From assembly GCA_024500155.1 (NCBI GenBank), contig CM044877.1, forward strand, positions 20,416,001 to 20,480,000: a stretch of DNA of 64,000 bases. The letters are read 5' to 3'. Positions 18,302 through 30,485 of this stretch are shown here, one piece after another. The translations under genes and the position numbers were made by a program. Every line of letters starts with the position of its first letter. The stretch's first letter is position 1. This DNA comes from Chenopodium formosanum. Taxonomy: Eukaryota; Streptophyta; Magnoliopsida; Caryophyllales; Amaranthaceae. The notes under the pieces were generated by a model that was given only the letters and a program-made list of their open reading frames with translations, did no database searches and was not told the origin of the DNA.

Positions 18302-21300
18302 ATGGCACGGACGATGCAGACGCACGATCGTCATGCGGCCAGAAATCCAGACGGAAGTCTGGTAAATCCTAGGCCTCCCTATGACCCCAATAATGTTGAC
18401 TTAGAGACCCCTTCTACCACTCCTAGGACCGCTTCCACGGGCACTTACTGCACGGTCGTGGAAGTAACTTCCTCGTTCGAGGAGCGCCAAAGAACTCAAG
18501 GCGCTTCTACTGCGGGGGGAACGTCCGGGCGAACTCCGGGGTTGAGGTTCCCCCAATATGCCAGCTCGGTCATGGATGGGGCCGAGTTGCTACTCTGTGA
18601 AGGGCCTCCTTCTTCTTCTCGGGCGGACACTGATACGTCCGTCCCAACTCCCTCAGAACTCTATCTCCGATGTGGCAGGTCGACGGACCAAGAACGGGGG
18701 TTTCAATTAACGAACCGTCCGACCTACCCCCTCGCAGAGCACCTCCTACGGGAAGTCAGGCGGCCGATGCCAAAGATAAAAGCAAAAGGCCGCTTGAAGA
18801 TATTGTCTCTCCCCGAGGCGGCCATAGTTCTAGGAGCCGCAGCTCTGCGGAGGCAGCCGATCTGGACAGAGTGCTGTCTTCCGAATTTGGGAGCGCCCCT
18901 CAGCGAGAGGAGGATGAAGCTGAGAATGCAGCCGAGGGTGGAGCGGCGGCCGCAGAGGGCGAAGAGGCGGCCGCGGAGGATGTTGCCAACATTGACAACT
19001 TCAAGGATCCATACGCCTGCACGGTGGGTAGCACAGCCTTGGGCTACCTGAACTACAAATTTGAGGATTACAAGGCATTCCTCCACCTTGGGGAGGGATT
19101 CGAGATTCAACCCCCACAGAAGTCCCGCGCCATGGCCGCTTGGGAAGAAGCGAGGCCGCGCCAAAGATCCTTTAGCGTCTACAGGGCGGCCTTAGACGTC
19201 GGACTGCGCTTCCCCATCCATCCTTTCGTCCGCACAATCTTGGACGAGTATGACATATCCCTCTTCCAGCTGATGCCAAACAGCTGGTTGAACATTTTTG
19301 GGTACTTGGTGACGTGCATCTGCAAAGGCTTCAAGCCAGACTTTGCAGTTTTCTATGAGATGCACTCACTGACTAAGCTGGAGACTGGTTCATCATGAGC
19401 TCTACTAGAGACTATATGATGGTGGTGGACTGCGTCTCTAAGTGGCGTGACTGGAAGCACCGATTCTACCACATTAAAACCAAGGACGTTGAATTTAACT
19501 TGCGGATGAATCGGTTCAATGCTGAGCCTATTCAACTTGGACGCGGGGACCTCAAGCCCAATAAGCCACCCGTCCACCCCAACCAGGAGTACCAGCTTGA
19601 ATATTTCAAAGTCAAGCGGGTGAAAAGGGACGGCAAAACTGAGCGCGTTCCAAGTAACTAGGTCCCTTTATCCATCTGGTTGCGGGATCCCACTTTTATG
19701 TCCGCCTATGGCCTGTACAAGAACCTTCCCCAAGGTGGACGCATGGACACATATTCTTACAAATACGCAGATTATTTGAATTTGAAGAATTTAACACTTT
19801 TTCCTTTTCTCTTTCAGCTAAAGCGTACAAGATGCTTGACCAGGAGCACAAAGGGGAGGTCAACATGTCCGAGATTGACTTGGCTCGGTACAAGGCTCGC
19901 CAGAGGCTGTACGAGCAAACTAAAGGAGTAAGTAAACCCATCTAGCTTTCTTCTTCTCGTCCGTGTATGTATTACGGAAGAGATCTTCTTCCTAACTTGG
20001 CTCGGCCTATCAATTATATTATCTTGTTCTCTTTTTACTAACTTTTGTCTCTACAGCTGGCCACTCCAACCCCCAGGTCCAAACGGAAGCAGTCGTCCCC
20101 TGCGTCCAAGATGAACCAGGACGGCAAGGCATCCAAACAAAGGAAGACGGTCGCGTCCAAGACCACTTCCACTTCTGCGGCTAAGACGACGTCGCGGACT
20201 GCCTCTAAGCAGTCGAAAGGAGAACAACCCCGGCTGAGCGATAGCGGGGCCTCCAAGTCTATAGATCCGGCCGCCATGCTGGGTCATGTTAGGTCCAAGA
20301 AATCGGACGATAGAGGTAAGTCGACCCTGGCAAAACCGACCGGGCTTGAATTGACTCCGCCCGTTCAAAGAGTCAAGAAAGCGGATTGGCTGGAGGTCAC
20401 TCAGTCGGCCGGCGACCAGCCTGGCCAGACGGGAGAAGAGGGTGACGAACCTGTGCCGCCTCCGCGCTTCACTTTCAACCTTCCTACCCCTCCAAGCTTC
20501 TCCGACGGTCAATCCAAGTAACTTTGGACTTTTTATTTCGTTTCTTCTCTTTTGTTTACTGAACTTACATTAAATTCTTTGCGTCCGCATACAGATATTG
20601 CTGAGGAGCTACACATGAAGACGCCCGGCCAGTCCCTTACTAGGGCGGACAGATAGGCTATGCGGGAAGCTATGGCCCGGGCCGTCCCTGCTGAGCAGCG
20701 AGATAAGCTGCGGGGGATACATGAGGGCTTCCTCGGCCCCATGATCAATTGCAGCGCTGAGGTAACTTTTCCCCTCAAATGCACTTAGTCAATTTTTCAC
20801 TCTTACTTTGCTAACACATTTACCCTGTTTTTCTTGTGCGCAACTTTTCTTGCGGCTAACCGCCTTCCTTGAATGGAAGGAAAAAGAAAACGACAAGCTG
20901 AAGCGCGCCTGGGAAAACGTCCAGTAACGATATTTTGATACCCAGATCAATGCGCTGTCTGACAAGGCAACGCGGCAGGCGGAGGATATGGTGAAACTAG
21001 GTAAGTCCCTCGAACAAGAGGCCTTAGCCAGGGACACTTTGAGGCAGGAGAGGGATCAGGCCCTCCTTGACGGCCAATGCTGGAAGGAGGGATTTGAGGC
21101 TTCAGAGAAGCTCAGAAGTGAGGTGTCCTTGGCCCAGAAGCATTTGAAAGAATCCCTGGACGAGGCGGACGCACTGAGGGCCGAGGTGGAGACCTTGAAA
21201 AAGTCTGTTGAGGACTTGACTCTCTAGCTGAAGACGCCACGGGCCCCTAGCGCAGACGAGGTCGTCCGTATTGAACTAAACACTTAGGATAGGCTGAAGA

Positions 21301-21599
21301 GTCACTTCTTCGAGGCGTTCGAGCTCATAGTGGACGATGGGGAGGCCGCCTATTTTCAAGAGCGCTTCACTAAGCGCCTCAACTTCATCTGCCTCAGGGA
21401 AGAAGCTAAGAAGGCTGGACAACCTTCTCCAGAGCTGGACGCCACACCAAAAACCTCAGAGGACGAGGAAAATGAAGTAGCGGCCGGCCATGATGGTGAA
21501 GCAAAGAGCAAAGAGGTGTCAGCTGAGGACGCTTCTCCTGCAGCTTCTCAGGATCCCGTCCCAGTCCATGATTCAGCTTCAACCCCGGCCGCCCCCTGA
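18302..21599 (+). pseudogene. Antisense multi-exon gene of element B, reversed half
   Basis: Plus strand here, but opposite to the element's own gag-pol. It starts MARTMQTHDRHAARNP. A disordered Pro/Ser/Thr-rich part is followed by an Ala/Glu acid tract, then the conserved domain (YRAALDVGLRFPIHPFV, LMPNSWLNIFGYLV at about 19170-19330), RDPTFMSAYGLY, a Lys/Ser-rich basic segment (20057-20516) and a long coiled coil (20980-21230), ending in an acidic Glu/Ala tail with TGA at 21597. Introns with GT-AG borders: 19735-19817, 19928-20056, about 20517-20594, and from 20762. A one-base frameshift near 18675 and another near 19390 are decay; the second arm keeps the first in frame. Stops also occur near 20935, 21226 and 21284. 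Function unknown. Confidence 0.75.
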
Positions 21600-22481
21600 C
21601 TTTCAACTTTTTCTGTCTTTAAGCTCTATTTATGTATATTTTTCTTGACTTTTTCAACCGCCTTTTCGAGCGGTTTTTATGTAAGATATTTTATCGCCTT
21701 TTGAGCGGTCCTTTTATTAATTCAGCTTTCAAGTTTTGCTTCATACTTTGCAAATTTTGCACTTAATTTTTTTGCATTTTCGTACGCATACTTTTTCACA
21801 TTTGAGCGATTTTATGTACGCGTATTTTTGTATCTTCGTACAATTGTGGGGTATGCCCCTTTATTCGGCGTTCGCCTAGTCCATATTTTGGGTGGTTTGA
21901 TTGACTTGGTAGAATTTATACCTTAGGCGGTATGACTACTACCAAGTTAATCAAATCATAATAATGATTGCCCTTGGACTAGGTGGTACGCCGAATCAAC
22001 ACATTAATTGGTCGTTCAATTGGCTTTATGCGAGTTTGTCCATTGAAACTATCGCTCGAACACACTTAGAAAATTCCAAGTATGATCTCAACTTAAAATT
22101 TTCATGTTCGGCTGGGCTGAAATGCCTAGGTATGCCCTTGCCCCATTATATGGGTTTCACAGGGTACCTTACCTTTTCCGTCCGCCTTAATTAAGGGCGG
22201 ACGGATTCATATGACTTGGGATCAAGTTTGCCCATTCTTATTTTATTTAATTTACTTTTGTTCTGCGACCGAGTTGCTATGTCGCAAGCAACCTACTTGC
22301 AAATTTCACGCGGCCTATCTGTATAAGTTATGACTGTGCAAATAAGTATAAATTAAATGGAAAAATAATTATAACAATGTTTGACTGTTCATTAATTTGT
22401 CAAAATTACATTGTTGTGGCCGTACGGCTTACATTTCTCGGTCAACTGACCTAGCTGTATACACAGCTTTTGGCTAAGTAC
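21600..22481 (-). other. 3' non-coding region between integrase and antisense gene (reversed half)
   Basis: No gene. It contains an inverted pair around 21880-21990 (ggactaggcg / cgcctagtcc type words, with 'tgattgacttggtag' opposite 'ctaccaagttaatca'). It matches 40549-41049 and 30310-30485 of the forward arm; the bases from about 22110 to 22310 are missing there. Confidence 0.7.
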
Positions 22482-23805
22482 TTAAACATAATATCTCTTC
22501 AGATTGTCAGCGTTCCATGTTCGCGGAATGGGTCGGCCGTTCATGGCTTCGAGACGATAAGTCCCATCTCGAACTTCTTCCTTGACTCGATACGGCCCTT
22601 CCCAATTTGGGGTCAGCTTCCCATCTTCATTTGCTCGTCCTAGAGCATCAATCTTTCTTAGGATCAGATCTCCCAACTTCATCGGCCGCTTAGACACTCG
22701 GCGATTGTATGCCCTAGTCATCCGCAGACGATAGATTTCGTGTCTAAGTGCCGCGTTGCCCCTGGCTTCAGGAAGGAAATCTAGGGCAGTCTTCATGGCT
22801 TCCCAATTGGCCGCTTCATCATATAGCATTACCCTAAGGGTGGGCTCATACATTTCAATTGGAAGGATCGCCTCGGCACCATAGACTAAGAAGAAGGGAG
22901 TTTCCCCTGTGGAACTCTTGGCCGTGGTTCGTACGGACCACGCACATTGACTAACTCATCAGCCCATAAGCCGCCTGCGATTTCAAGCTTGCGCTTAATT
23001 CCATTGGAGATCAATTTGTTTATGCTTCTAACTGACCATTTGCCTGTGGGCGGCCGACTGAGGCAAACTAGTGAGCTATGCCTTGGTCTGCCAACCATTC
23101 TTTTAGTTGAGGCGTTTCGAACTGAGGTCCGTTGTCAAACACCATAGACTGAGGGACACCAAAGCGGGTAATAATACTCTTCCATATGAAGGCGAAAACA
23201 TCCGTCCATTTGATGCCCCGGACGGCCTCGACCTCTACCCATTTTGTGAAGTAGTCTACAGCTACAAACACATACCGCCTTTGTCCGGACGCTGGTGTGT
23301 ATGGTCCTAAAATGTCCATCTCCCATTTGGCAAAGGGGAGTGGACTGCTGATGGCTGAAAGACTGTTGGCGGGCCGGTGAATTAATGTTGCGAACCTCTG
23401 GCACTTGTCACACTTCTTTACCATTTCCATTGCGTCTGACTTTAAGCTCAGCCAGTAGTAACCCAGGCGGGCAGCCTTTTCAGCCAAAGCTCGTCCTCCA
23501 ATGTTAGAAGCACACTGCCCCTGGTGAAGATCATCCAAGACATCATGCCCTCTCTCAGGAGTGATGCATTTCAGGTACGACTTTACAAATGCCTTTTTGA
23601 ACAACTCTCCTTGCTTAATTTCAAACCAGGCCTCTCTCTTTTTCATCAGCCAGCTCTCTTTAGGATCGGCCGGAAGTAATCCATCCTTTAGGTAAGATAT
23701 GATCCCGTCCATCCAAGTGGAGATTCTATCAATGGCGTGGACTGTTTCAGCGTCAATACTCCTCTTTTCTTTCACTTCTCAAAACACTGACCTGGGAGTA
23801 TCACA
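22482..23805 (-). pseudogene. Integrase of element B, reversed half (broken)
   Basis: Minus-strand copy of 28983-30310. The HHCC finger is present with one change: CASNIGG where the forward copy has CASHIGG, so a zinc ligand is lost. The D,D-35-E landmarks are EMDILGPYTPA and VFDNGPQFETP. Stops and frameshifts follow near 23068 and 22880; the C-terminal domain (TPNWEGPYR...NADNLKRYYV) ends at 22482. Upstream sequence stops abruptly at about 23805, inside the segment that joins RNase H to integrase, giving a truncated pol. Confidence 0.9.
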
Positions 23806-23875
23806 CCGACCACTCGAATACTGACACCTGTCACAGGTGTCACGTGCAATGCACGTGACCCGTGTGAGGGGCAAA
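23806..23875 (+). other. Palindrome plus polypurine tract before the 23876 LTR
   Basis: It contains CACCTGTCACAGGTG and the perfect hairpin GTCACGTGC-AAT-GCACGTGAC (23839-23859), then GTGAGGGGCAAA abutting the LTR. This is what precedes a 3' LTR, yet a PBS and gag follow the same LTR. Confidence 0.7.
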
Positions 23876-24511
23876 TGATTTGGGTATTTTATACCCGGCC
23901 AGGTGGCCCAATCAGAAAGTGCCACGTGTCCTCCAAAGAGGTGCCATATGAACCTATGGAATGATGACACGTGGAAGGCGGACACTCTTCTGTCCTACGC
24001 AGACTGATGATCCAACATGTACTATTCAGATGGCGACATGTGTCACACAAAAGATGCCCAAAGGCCTTTTGGGCTCAGTGACACGTGTCACTCAGGCATT
24101 GCCCCTGGGATGGCGGCCTTCAAAGGCCCAAATCCCGAGGCACCGCAAAACGGCGTGACCTAATTCCTAGGTCACCAGATCCTAGAAGGGGCACACTTTC
24201 CAAAAGGACCCTATAAATAGGGACATTCTTACATTTATGAGAAGACAAAGAATATACACGCAATACGAGACAACACGTCACTTACCACAGAGCTGTCGTT
24301 TTCATGGAACACACAGCACTTTACCTGAGCTTAGAATCTGAGCAGATAAACTTTACTTCCGCACGTTTTATTACCAAACGTTTACTAACTTAATCTTCGG
24401 AGGTGGACCACCGACCATCTGGCGGTCCGTTTGCTTTGCAGGTACAAGCGTCCTTTCTTGAATCCAGTCTTAGTGTTGTAACTCTCCCAAGGGACAAAAA
24501 CCCCCGAAACA
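23876..24511 (+). repeat. LTR of a third subfamily (636 bp), serving as 5' LTR of B's core
   Basis: TGATTTGGG to CCCCCGAAACA. Its U3 and ending (gtaactctcccaagggacaaa) resemble element A's LTR more than the TGTTGTGGG LTR at B's other end. CACGTG cores at 23923, 23968 and 24082; TATA at 24213-24220. A PBS follows directly. Confidence 0.85.
24213..24220 (+). promoter_or_regulatory. TATA box of the 23876 LTR
   Basis: TATAAATA in the same CCCTATAAATAGGG context as element A. Confidence 0.78.
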
Positions 24512-24513
24512 TT

Positions 24514-24531
24514 TGGCGCCGTCTGTGGGGA
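24514..24531 (+). other. Primer binding site, element B core
   Basis: TGGCGCCGTCTGTGGGGA, identical to element A's first 17-18 bases, two bases after the LTR end. Confidence 0.85.
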
Positions 24532-24543
24532 TACTCGTACGTT

Positions 24544-26373
24544 ATGGCGATAGACGGTCAGACACCTAATCCAGGCGAGGATGGACATGTGGAGGATTTA
24601 ATCCCTACGATCCATACTAGCAATCCTCTGATAGCCACATTTGAAGAAGCTAATGACCCTCCTGTTACCGCTGCCTCTCTTAAGGCTGCGCTTAACAAAC
24701 TCAGAAAAGAAATTGAAAATGGAGCCTCTACCTCTAGGCAGCCGCCCAGGAGAGAGGAACAGAGGGCTTCAAAGAAGACACACAACAAAGCAGTCCATGC
24801 AACGGATGCTGGAAACACTCCCTTTCGAAGGCCGACTGGAAGGTCCCCGAGAGTACCGCGGACTAATTTCTCTGACTTGATGGCGATAACGCAGTCGGCT
24901 GGGGGGAGGGGTAGGCAGCCTCGAAGAGAGGAGCCTGAGCCGTCCAGACGATGGAAGGACGCAAGAGATTACCTTTGGCATAAGCAGCGGGAGCGCGCCG
25001 CCTACTCGGACAAGGCCTCAACCCCAACTATGTCGGATGATTTTTCACATCATTCTCTTTCCCAGCATACCAACACGGCCATCTCCAGTGGAAGTCAGGC
25101 AGTCCGCACCCCAACTCCTATTCCAGTCTTCCATGCTCCAAATCCTATTCCAGCCCAATCACTTCAATATCAACCTCCTCAGGGTTTCAATGGCTTGATG
25201 CAGCCAAACCCCCAGGCATACGGATAATTTAGGCCACACGAGCAGGTGTACGGACATGATCCCTACCTGGCTGGACCATTCGTGCAACCACATCCCATCG
25301 ATTGGCAGATGCACCTACTTACTCTGGGAGATAATCCGCCCCCGTTTTCGAAAGATATCTTTAATGCCCCTCAGCCACCAAAGGTAAAGAGTGTGCTTCT
25401 GGGAGCCTATGATGGCACGGGCAACCCAGAAGAGCACATCACCTCGTACAGGAACCTTATGTACTTGCAAAGCGTAGATGACGCCACTTGGTGCAAATGT
25501 TTCCCGGCCACTCTGAAAGGTGTGGCGCAGGATTGGTTCAACAGTTTGCCGGCCGGTTGCATCAATTGTTTCACTACTCTTAGTTTGCTGTTCGTGGGAA
25601 ATTTTTCATACAACATATCGCCTCGAAAGACTAGCCTTAACTTGGCGACAATCGTCCAAGAAAAAAATGAGGGCTTACGCTCGTACGTCCAGCGATTTAA
25701 CCAAGAAAAAGCCCAAATTCATAATCTGCCGGACGAAATGGCTTACTCTGAATTTCTCCGGGGATTAAGGCATAATGGTTTTAAATTTGACTTGGTAAGG
25801 AAAAAGATTTGGACATACGCAAGTGTTCTGCGGGAAGCCGAAGCTTATATTGATGCGACGAACTTTTGTTCGCTCACAAAAGCAGAAGCACCGGCCAAGG
25901 AGGCTGAGAAGAAACCTTCTCAGCAAGACTCAGCCGGCCAAAAGAAAGAAGGAAAAAAGAGAAAGGAAGTCTGGGTGGCTGATGCCCAGCCATAGAAATC
26001 CAAGAAGGTCAAGGCGTACGAGCCTCAGTTTGAATTAAACAAGGATTGTTATTCTATCTTGATGGAAGTCAAGGATAAGTTTGAGTTTGAGAAGCCACAG
26101 CCGCTGAGAGGCCCGACTCAGTATAGGAACAAGAACAAGTATTGTCATTACCACAAGGACGTGGGACATGACACAAATGATTGTATCAACTTGAAGAGAC
26201 TGCTGGACAAGTTAGCCGAGAAGGGCATGCTGAATTCATATGTGATGAAGTCCAAATTCACTTACACACGGACAAACAACACGTCCGAGCAAAGACAGAA
26301 GAATGATAAGAACAAAGATAAAGAAGATGATGGCAACAACACTAATTCAAGCTTTGTGGCCGTGATATCATGA
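24544..26373 (+). pseudogene. gag of element B (two internal stops)
   Basis: ATG at 24544 (MAIDGQTPNPGEDG), 12 bases after the PBS; the longer frame from 24403 lies inside the LTR and is not the start. Frame 1 throughout. A disordered N-terminus is followed by a capsid-like core (YRNLMYLQSVDDATWC, KGVAQDWFNSLP) at about 25400-25880, a Lys-rich linker, and a CHHC zinc knuckle at 26143-26184. Stops at 25225 (TAA) and 25993 (TAG), and TGA at 26371 before the protease, all look like point changes within one long gag-pol frame. Confidence 0.9.
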
Positions 26374-27129
26374 GGATTTGCCTCAGGCGGTCCCACTATG
26401 AAAGAGATCAAGCAGGACGCCCGGAACCTGGGAAAGGTGATGCAGACGGACTCAGTGAAGGCTGAACCCTTCCTCGAAGTAATCATCAGTGAGGCCGATC
26501 GGGGGGAGGCTAAAGCCTTGCACAATGATCCCATGGTATTCATTATGAAGATAACCAATTTGAAGGTCGGATGGATATTGATAGACACGGGTAACGCGGC
26601 TTATATTATTAGCCTGGCCGCCTTGAAAAATCTAAGCTTCCCAGAGGATGCTCTCCAGGACATCACTCACCCGTTGGTCGGATTTGGGGGGAATGTCATC
26701 CACCCGGTAGGCTTGATAGACTTACCCGTCCGATTTGGGCAAAAAGGGGAAGGAAGGGATATGGTTGTCCACTTCTTGGTTGTGAAAGAACTGACTGGAT
26801 ATAATGTCATACTCGGCCGTCCTACACTGAATGCGGCAAAAGCATTCATTGTGCCTCACCTAATGCTGCTAAAGTTTGAGAGGACGGACGGGAAAATAGG
26901 TACAATCCAAGGAAGTCAGAAGATGGCAAAGTAATGTAATCAGTTGGCGGTTAATCCCACAGCCCGCGGACCTAAGTTGTCCGAGCCAAGAGAAGAAGGA
27001 ACCTCACTCCCAACACACTAGGTCGGCCAGAAGCGTAAGGCGGCCAAGATAGAGCAAGCATACCAGCTAATGACTGTCGGTCGGCCAGAAAAGTTATGAC
27101 CCCAGCCGGCCGGCAGTCACCAGGATATA
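26374..27129 (+). pseudogene. Aspartic protease region of element B (broken)
   Basis: Same frame as gag. The active site D-T-G (ILIDTGNAAYIISL) is intact at about 26575-26620, with HPLVGFGGN and GYNVILGRPTLNAAKA further on. Stops follow at 26932 (TAA), about 27019 (TAG) and about 27097 (TGA) in the poorly conserved linker to RT. Confidence 0.85.
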
Positions 27130-28580
27130 GTGCTTGACCCCGATCAACCAGGTTGGACGGTTAGTGTAGGCACTATAGCTGTGGGTGTGCTTGGGGATGA
27201 GTTAATTCAATTATTGAGAGAGTTCAAAGATGTATTTGCATTTAATGTTGGCGAGATCCCAAGTATAAGCCCTAACCTGGCCGTGCATAAATTGGCTATA
27301 AACCCGGCCGTTAAACCTGTCTGCCAGAAGAAAAGGAATCATGGAGAAGAGAGGAATTAGGCAGCCGCAGCAGAAGTTAAGAAGCTTATGGACGCTGGTT
27401 TCATTCGACAATGTTATTACCCAGAATGGGTGGCCAATGTGGTCCTTGTGAAGAAGCCGAATGGAACGTGGAGAATGTGTGTGGATTACACCGATCTAAA
27501 CAAGGCATGCTCTAAGGATAGCTTTCCCCTGCCCAAAATCGACCGCCTGGTTGATTCGACGACCGGGCATGCCCTGATGAGTTTTATGGACGCATACTCC
27601 GGATTCCATCAAATTCCATTATGGGAAGAAGACCAGGAGGAAACAACGTTTGTGACTGCAGGGGTTGTATTGTTACAAAGTTATGCCATTCGGCCTTAAG
27701 AATTCTCCAGCTACCTTTCAACGACTTGTTAATACAGTCTTCAGAGATCAGCACGGCCGGAATATGGAGGCGTACATTGATGACATGATTCTCAAGTCAA
27801 AAGAGCCGGGCGACCATTTGAAGGATCTACAAGAAACTTTCACCGAACTCATGCGGCATAAGATGATGTTAAATCCAAAGAAATGTGTGTTTGGTGTCGA
27901 GTCCGGTAAATTTCTCGGATTTTTAATTGATCAACGTGGAATTGAGGCCAACCCTGAAAAAATCAAAGCTGTCATGGACATGAAGTCACCAAGGACAATT
28001 AAAGAAGTCCAAAGATTGACCGGCTGTTTGGCCGCACTTGGTATATTTCTGTTAAGATCAGGGGATAAGTGCCGCTATTTCTTTCAAACCATAAAAAAGA
28101 AAGCCATGTTTGAGTGGACAAAGGAGGCCGAGGAAGCATTCGTACAGTTAAAAGGCCATCTACATACATTGCCTCGGCTTTTCAGTCCACTTAAGAGCGA
28201 AAAGCTATTTATCTATCTTGCCATTTCGGAACACTCCTTAAGTGTAGTCCTACTTGCTGAACGGGACGGCCGCCAGATCCTTGTCTACTTTATTAGCCAC
28301 GTACTTCATAACGCCGAGCTAAGGTATCCCCCTATTGAAAAATTTGGCTTGGCATTACACATGGCATCGAAAAAGCTGCGGCCATACTTCTTAGCACATT
28401 CAATTGTGGTCTACACAAACCAACCTCTGAAGAAGCCATTTACAACTTTAAAGGCAAGCGGCCGTATGCTTAAATGGGCCTTGGAAATGAGAGGTTTCGA
28501 CATTGCATTTGAGCCAAGGAAAGCAATTAAGGGGCAAGCCTTTGCTGATTTTGTAGCAGAAATGACTCGGCTAGATCTTC
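27130..28580 (+). pseudogene. Reverse transcriptase of element B (one stop, one frameshift)
   Basis: It begins in frame 1 (LAVHKLAINPAVKP). A TAG at 27358 stands where element A has TGG. A two-base deletion near 27658-27664 shifts to frame 2 within the palm (between the FHQIPL and FGLKNSPATF motifs). After that AYIDDM (27773-27787), GFLIDQRGIEANPEKI and the connection domain are open and run into RNase H. A single 720-codon frame covers 27665-29827. Confidence 0.93.
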
Positions 28581-29000
28581 AGACGGCCGGAGACCAGATC
28601 TGGAAAGTGTTCGTGGATGGTAGTGCGACAGCTACTGGCTGTGGAGCAGGTGTTATATGTCAGTCTCCTGAGGGAGATAAGTTTAAGAATGCTCTAAGAT
28701 TCCAGTTTCAAGCCTCTAATAATGAGGCCGAGTACGAAGCCCTCTTGGCCGGCCTTAGAATGTGTAAGGCGGCAGGAACGACAAAAATTGATGTATACTC
28801 GGACTCCCTACTTGTAGTCGGCCAGGTGAATGGAGACTTCGAGGCGAGGGATCCGGCCATGATAAACTACTTGAATATTGTAAAAGAGGAGGCTAAGAGC
28901 CTAGATCATTTTACTCTACAACAGGTCCCTCGTTCGTCCAATCATCAGGCGGACGCCCTCTCTAAGTTAGCATCCTCAGCATTATGTGATACTCCCAGGT
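28581..29000 (+). pseudogene. RNase H of element B
   Basis: It lies in the long open frame. The catalytic set is visible: VFVDGSATATGCGAG (Asp), NNEAEYEALLAGLRMCK (Glu), YSDSLLVVGQ (Asp) and HQADALSKLAS (last acidic residue). The domain itself looks intact although the polyprotein is broken up- and downstream. Confidence 0.9.
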
Positions 29001-30310
29001 CAGTGTTTGTGGAAGTGAAAGAAAAGAGGAGTATTGACGCTGAAACAGTACACGCCATTGATAGAAGCTCCACTTGGATGGACGGGATCATATCTTACCT
29101 AAAGGATGGATTACTCCCGGCCGATCCTAAAGAGAGCTGGCTGATGAAAAAGAAAGCGGTCTGGTTTGAAATTAAGCAAGGAGAGATGTTCAAAAAGGCA
29201 TTTGTAAAGCCGTACCTGAAATGCATCACTCTTGAGAGAGGGCATGATGTCTTGGATGATCTTCACCAGGGGCAGTGTGCTTCTCACATTGGAGGACGAG
29301 CTTTGGCTGAAAAGGCTGCCCGCCTGGGTTACTACTGGTCGAGCTTAAAGTCGGACGCAATGGAAATGGTAAAGAAGTGTGACAAGTGCCAGAGGTTCGC
29401 AACATTAATTCACCGACCCGCCAACATTCTTTTGGCCATCAGCAGTCCGCTCCCCTTTGCCAAATGGGGGATAGACATTTTAGGATCATACACACCAGCG
29501 TCCGGCCAAAGGCGGTATGTGTTTGTAGCAGTAGACTACTTCACAAAATGGGAAGAGGCCGAGGTCGTCCGGGGCATCAAATGGACGGATGTTTTCGCCT
29601 TTATATGGAAGAGTATTATTACCCGTTTTGGTGTCCTTCAGTCTATGGTGTTTGACAACGGACCTCAGTTCGAAACGCCTCAACTAAAAGAATGGTTGGA
29701 AGACCAAGGCATAGCTCACTGCTTTGCCTCAGTCGGCCGCCCACAGGAAAATGGTCAGGTAGACGCATATAACAAATTGATCTCCAATGGAATTAAGCGC
29801 AAGCTTGAAAGAGCAGGCGGCTTATAAGCTGATGAGTTAGTCAATGTTCTGTGTTCCATACGAACCACGACCAAGAGTTCCACAGGGGAAACTCCCTTCT
29901 TCTTAGTCTATGGTGCCGAGGCGGTCCTTCCAATTGAAATGTATGTGCCCACCCTTAGGTTAATGCTATATGATGAAGCGGCCAATTGGGAAGCAATGAA
30001 GACTGCCCTAGATTTCCTTCTTGAAGCCAGGGGCAACGCGGCACTTAGACACAAAATCTATCGTCTACGGATGACTAGGGCGTACAATCGCCGAGTGTCT
30101 AAGCGGCCGATGAAGTTGGGAGATCTGGTCCTAAGAAAGATGGAGGTTGTGGGACGAGAAAATGAAGATGAGAAGCTGACCCCAAATTGGGAAGGGCCGT
30201 ATCGAGTCAGGGAAGAAGTCCGAGATGGGACTTATCGTCTCGAAGCCATGAACGGCCGACCCATTCCGCGAATATGGAATGCGGAAAATCTGAAGAGATA
30301 TTATGTTTAA
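29001..30310 (+). pseudogene. Integrase of element B, forward copy (one stop)
   Basis: HHCC finger intact (LHQGQCASHIGG, KKCDKCQRF), then D,D-35-E (GIDILGSYTPA, VFDNGPQFETP, NGQVDAYNK, where the usual Glu position reads Asp). TAA at 29825 replaces the conserved Trp of GGLWADEL. The C-terminal domain ends at 30310 (ENLKRYYV). The reversed copy at 22482-23805 is its near-identical twin. Confidence 0.9.
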
Positions 30311-30485
30311 GTACTTAGCCAAAATCTGTGTATATACAACTAGGTATGTTGACCGAGCAATGTAAGCCGTACGACCACAACAATGTAATTTTGACAAATT
30401 AATGAAGAGTCAAACATTGTTATAATTATTTTTCCATTTAATTTATGCTTATTTGCAAAGTAATAACTTATACAGATAGGCCGCT
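30311..30485 (+). other. 3' non-coding start of element B, cut at 30485
   Basis: It matches 22481 down to about 22311 on the other strand, then is interrupted at GGCCGC by the Ogre-like LTR. Confidence 0.8.

Noticed and set aside
24403..24543. Upstream start for element B gag
   Set aside because: The extra codons lie in the LTR and across the primer site; the ATG at 24544 directly after the PBS fits Gag.
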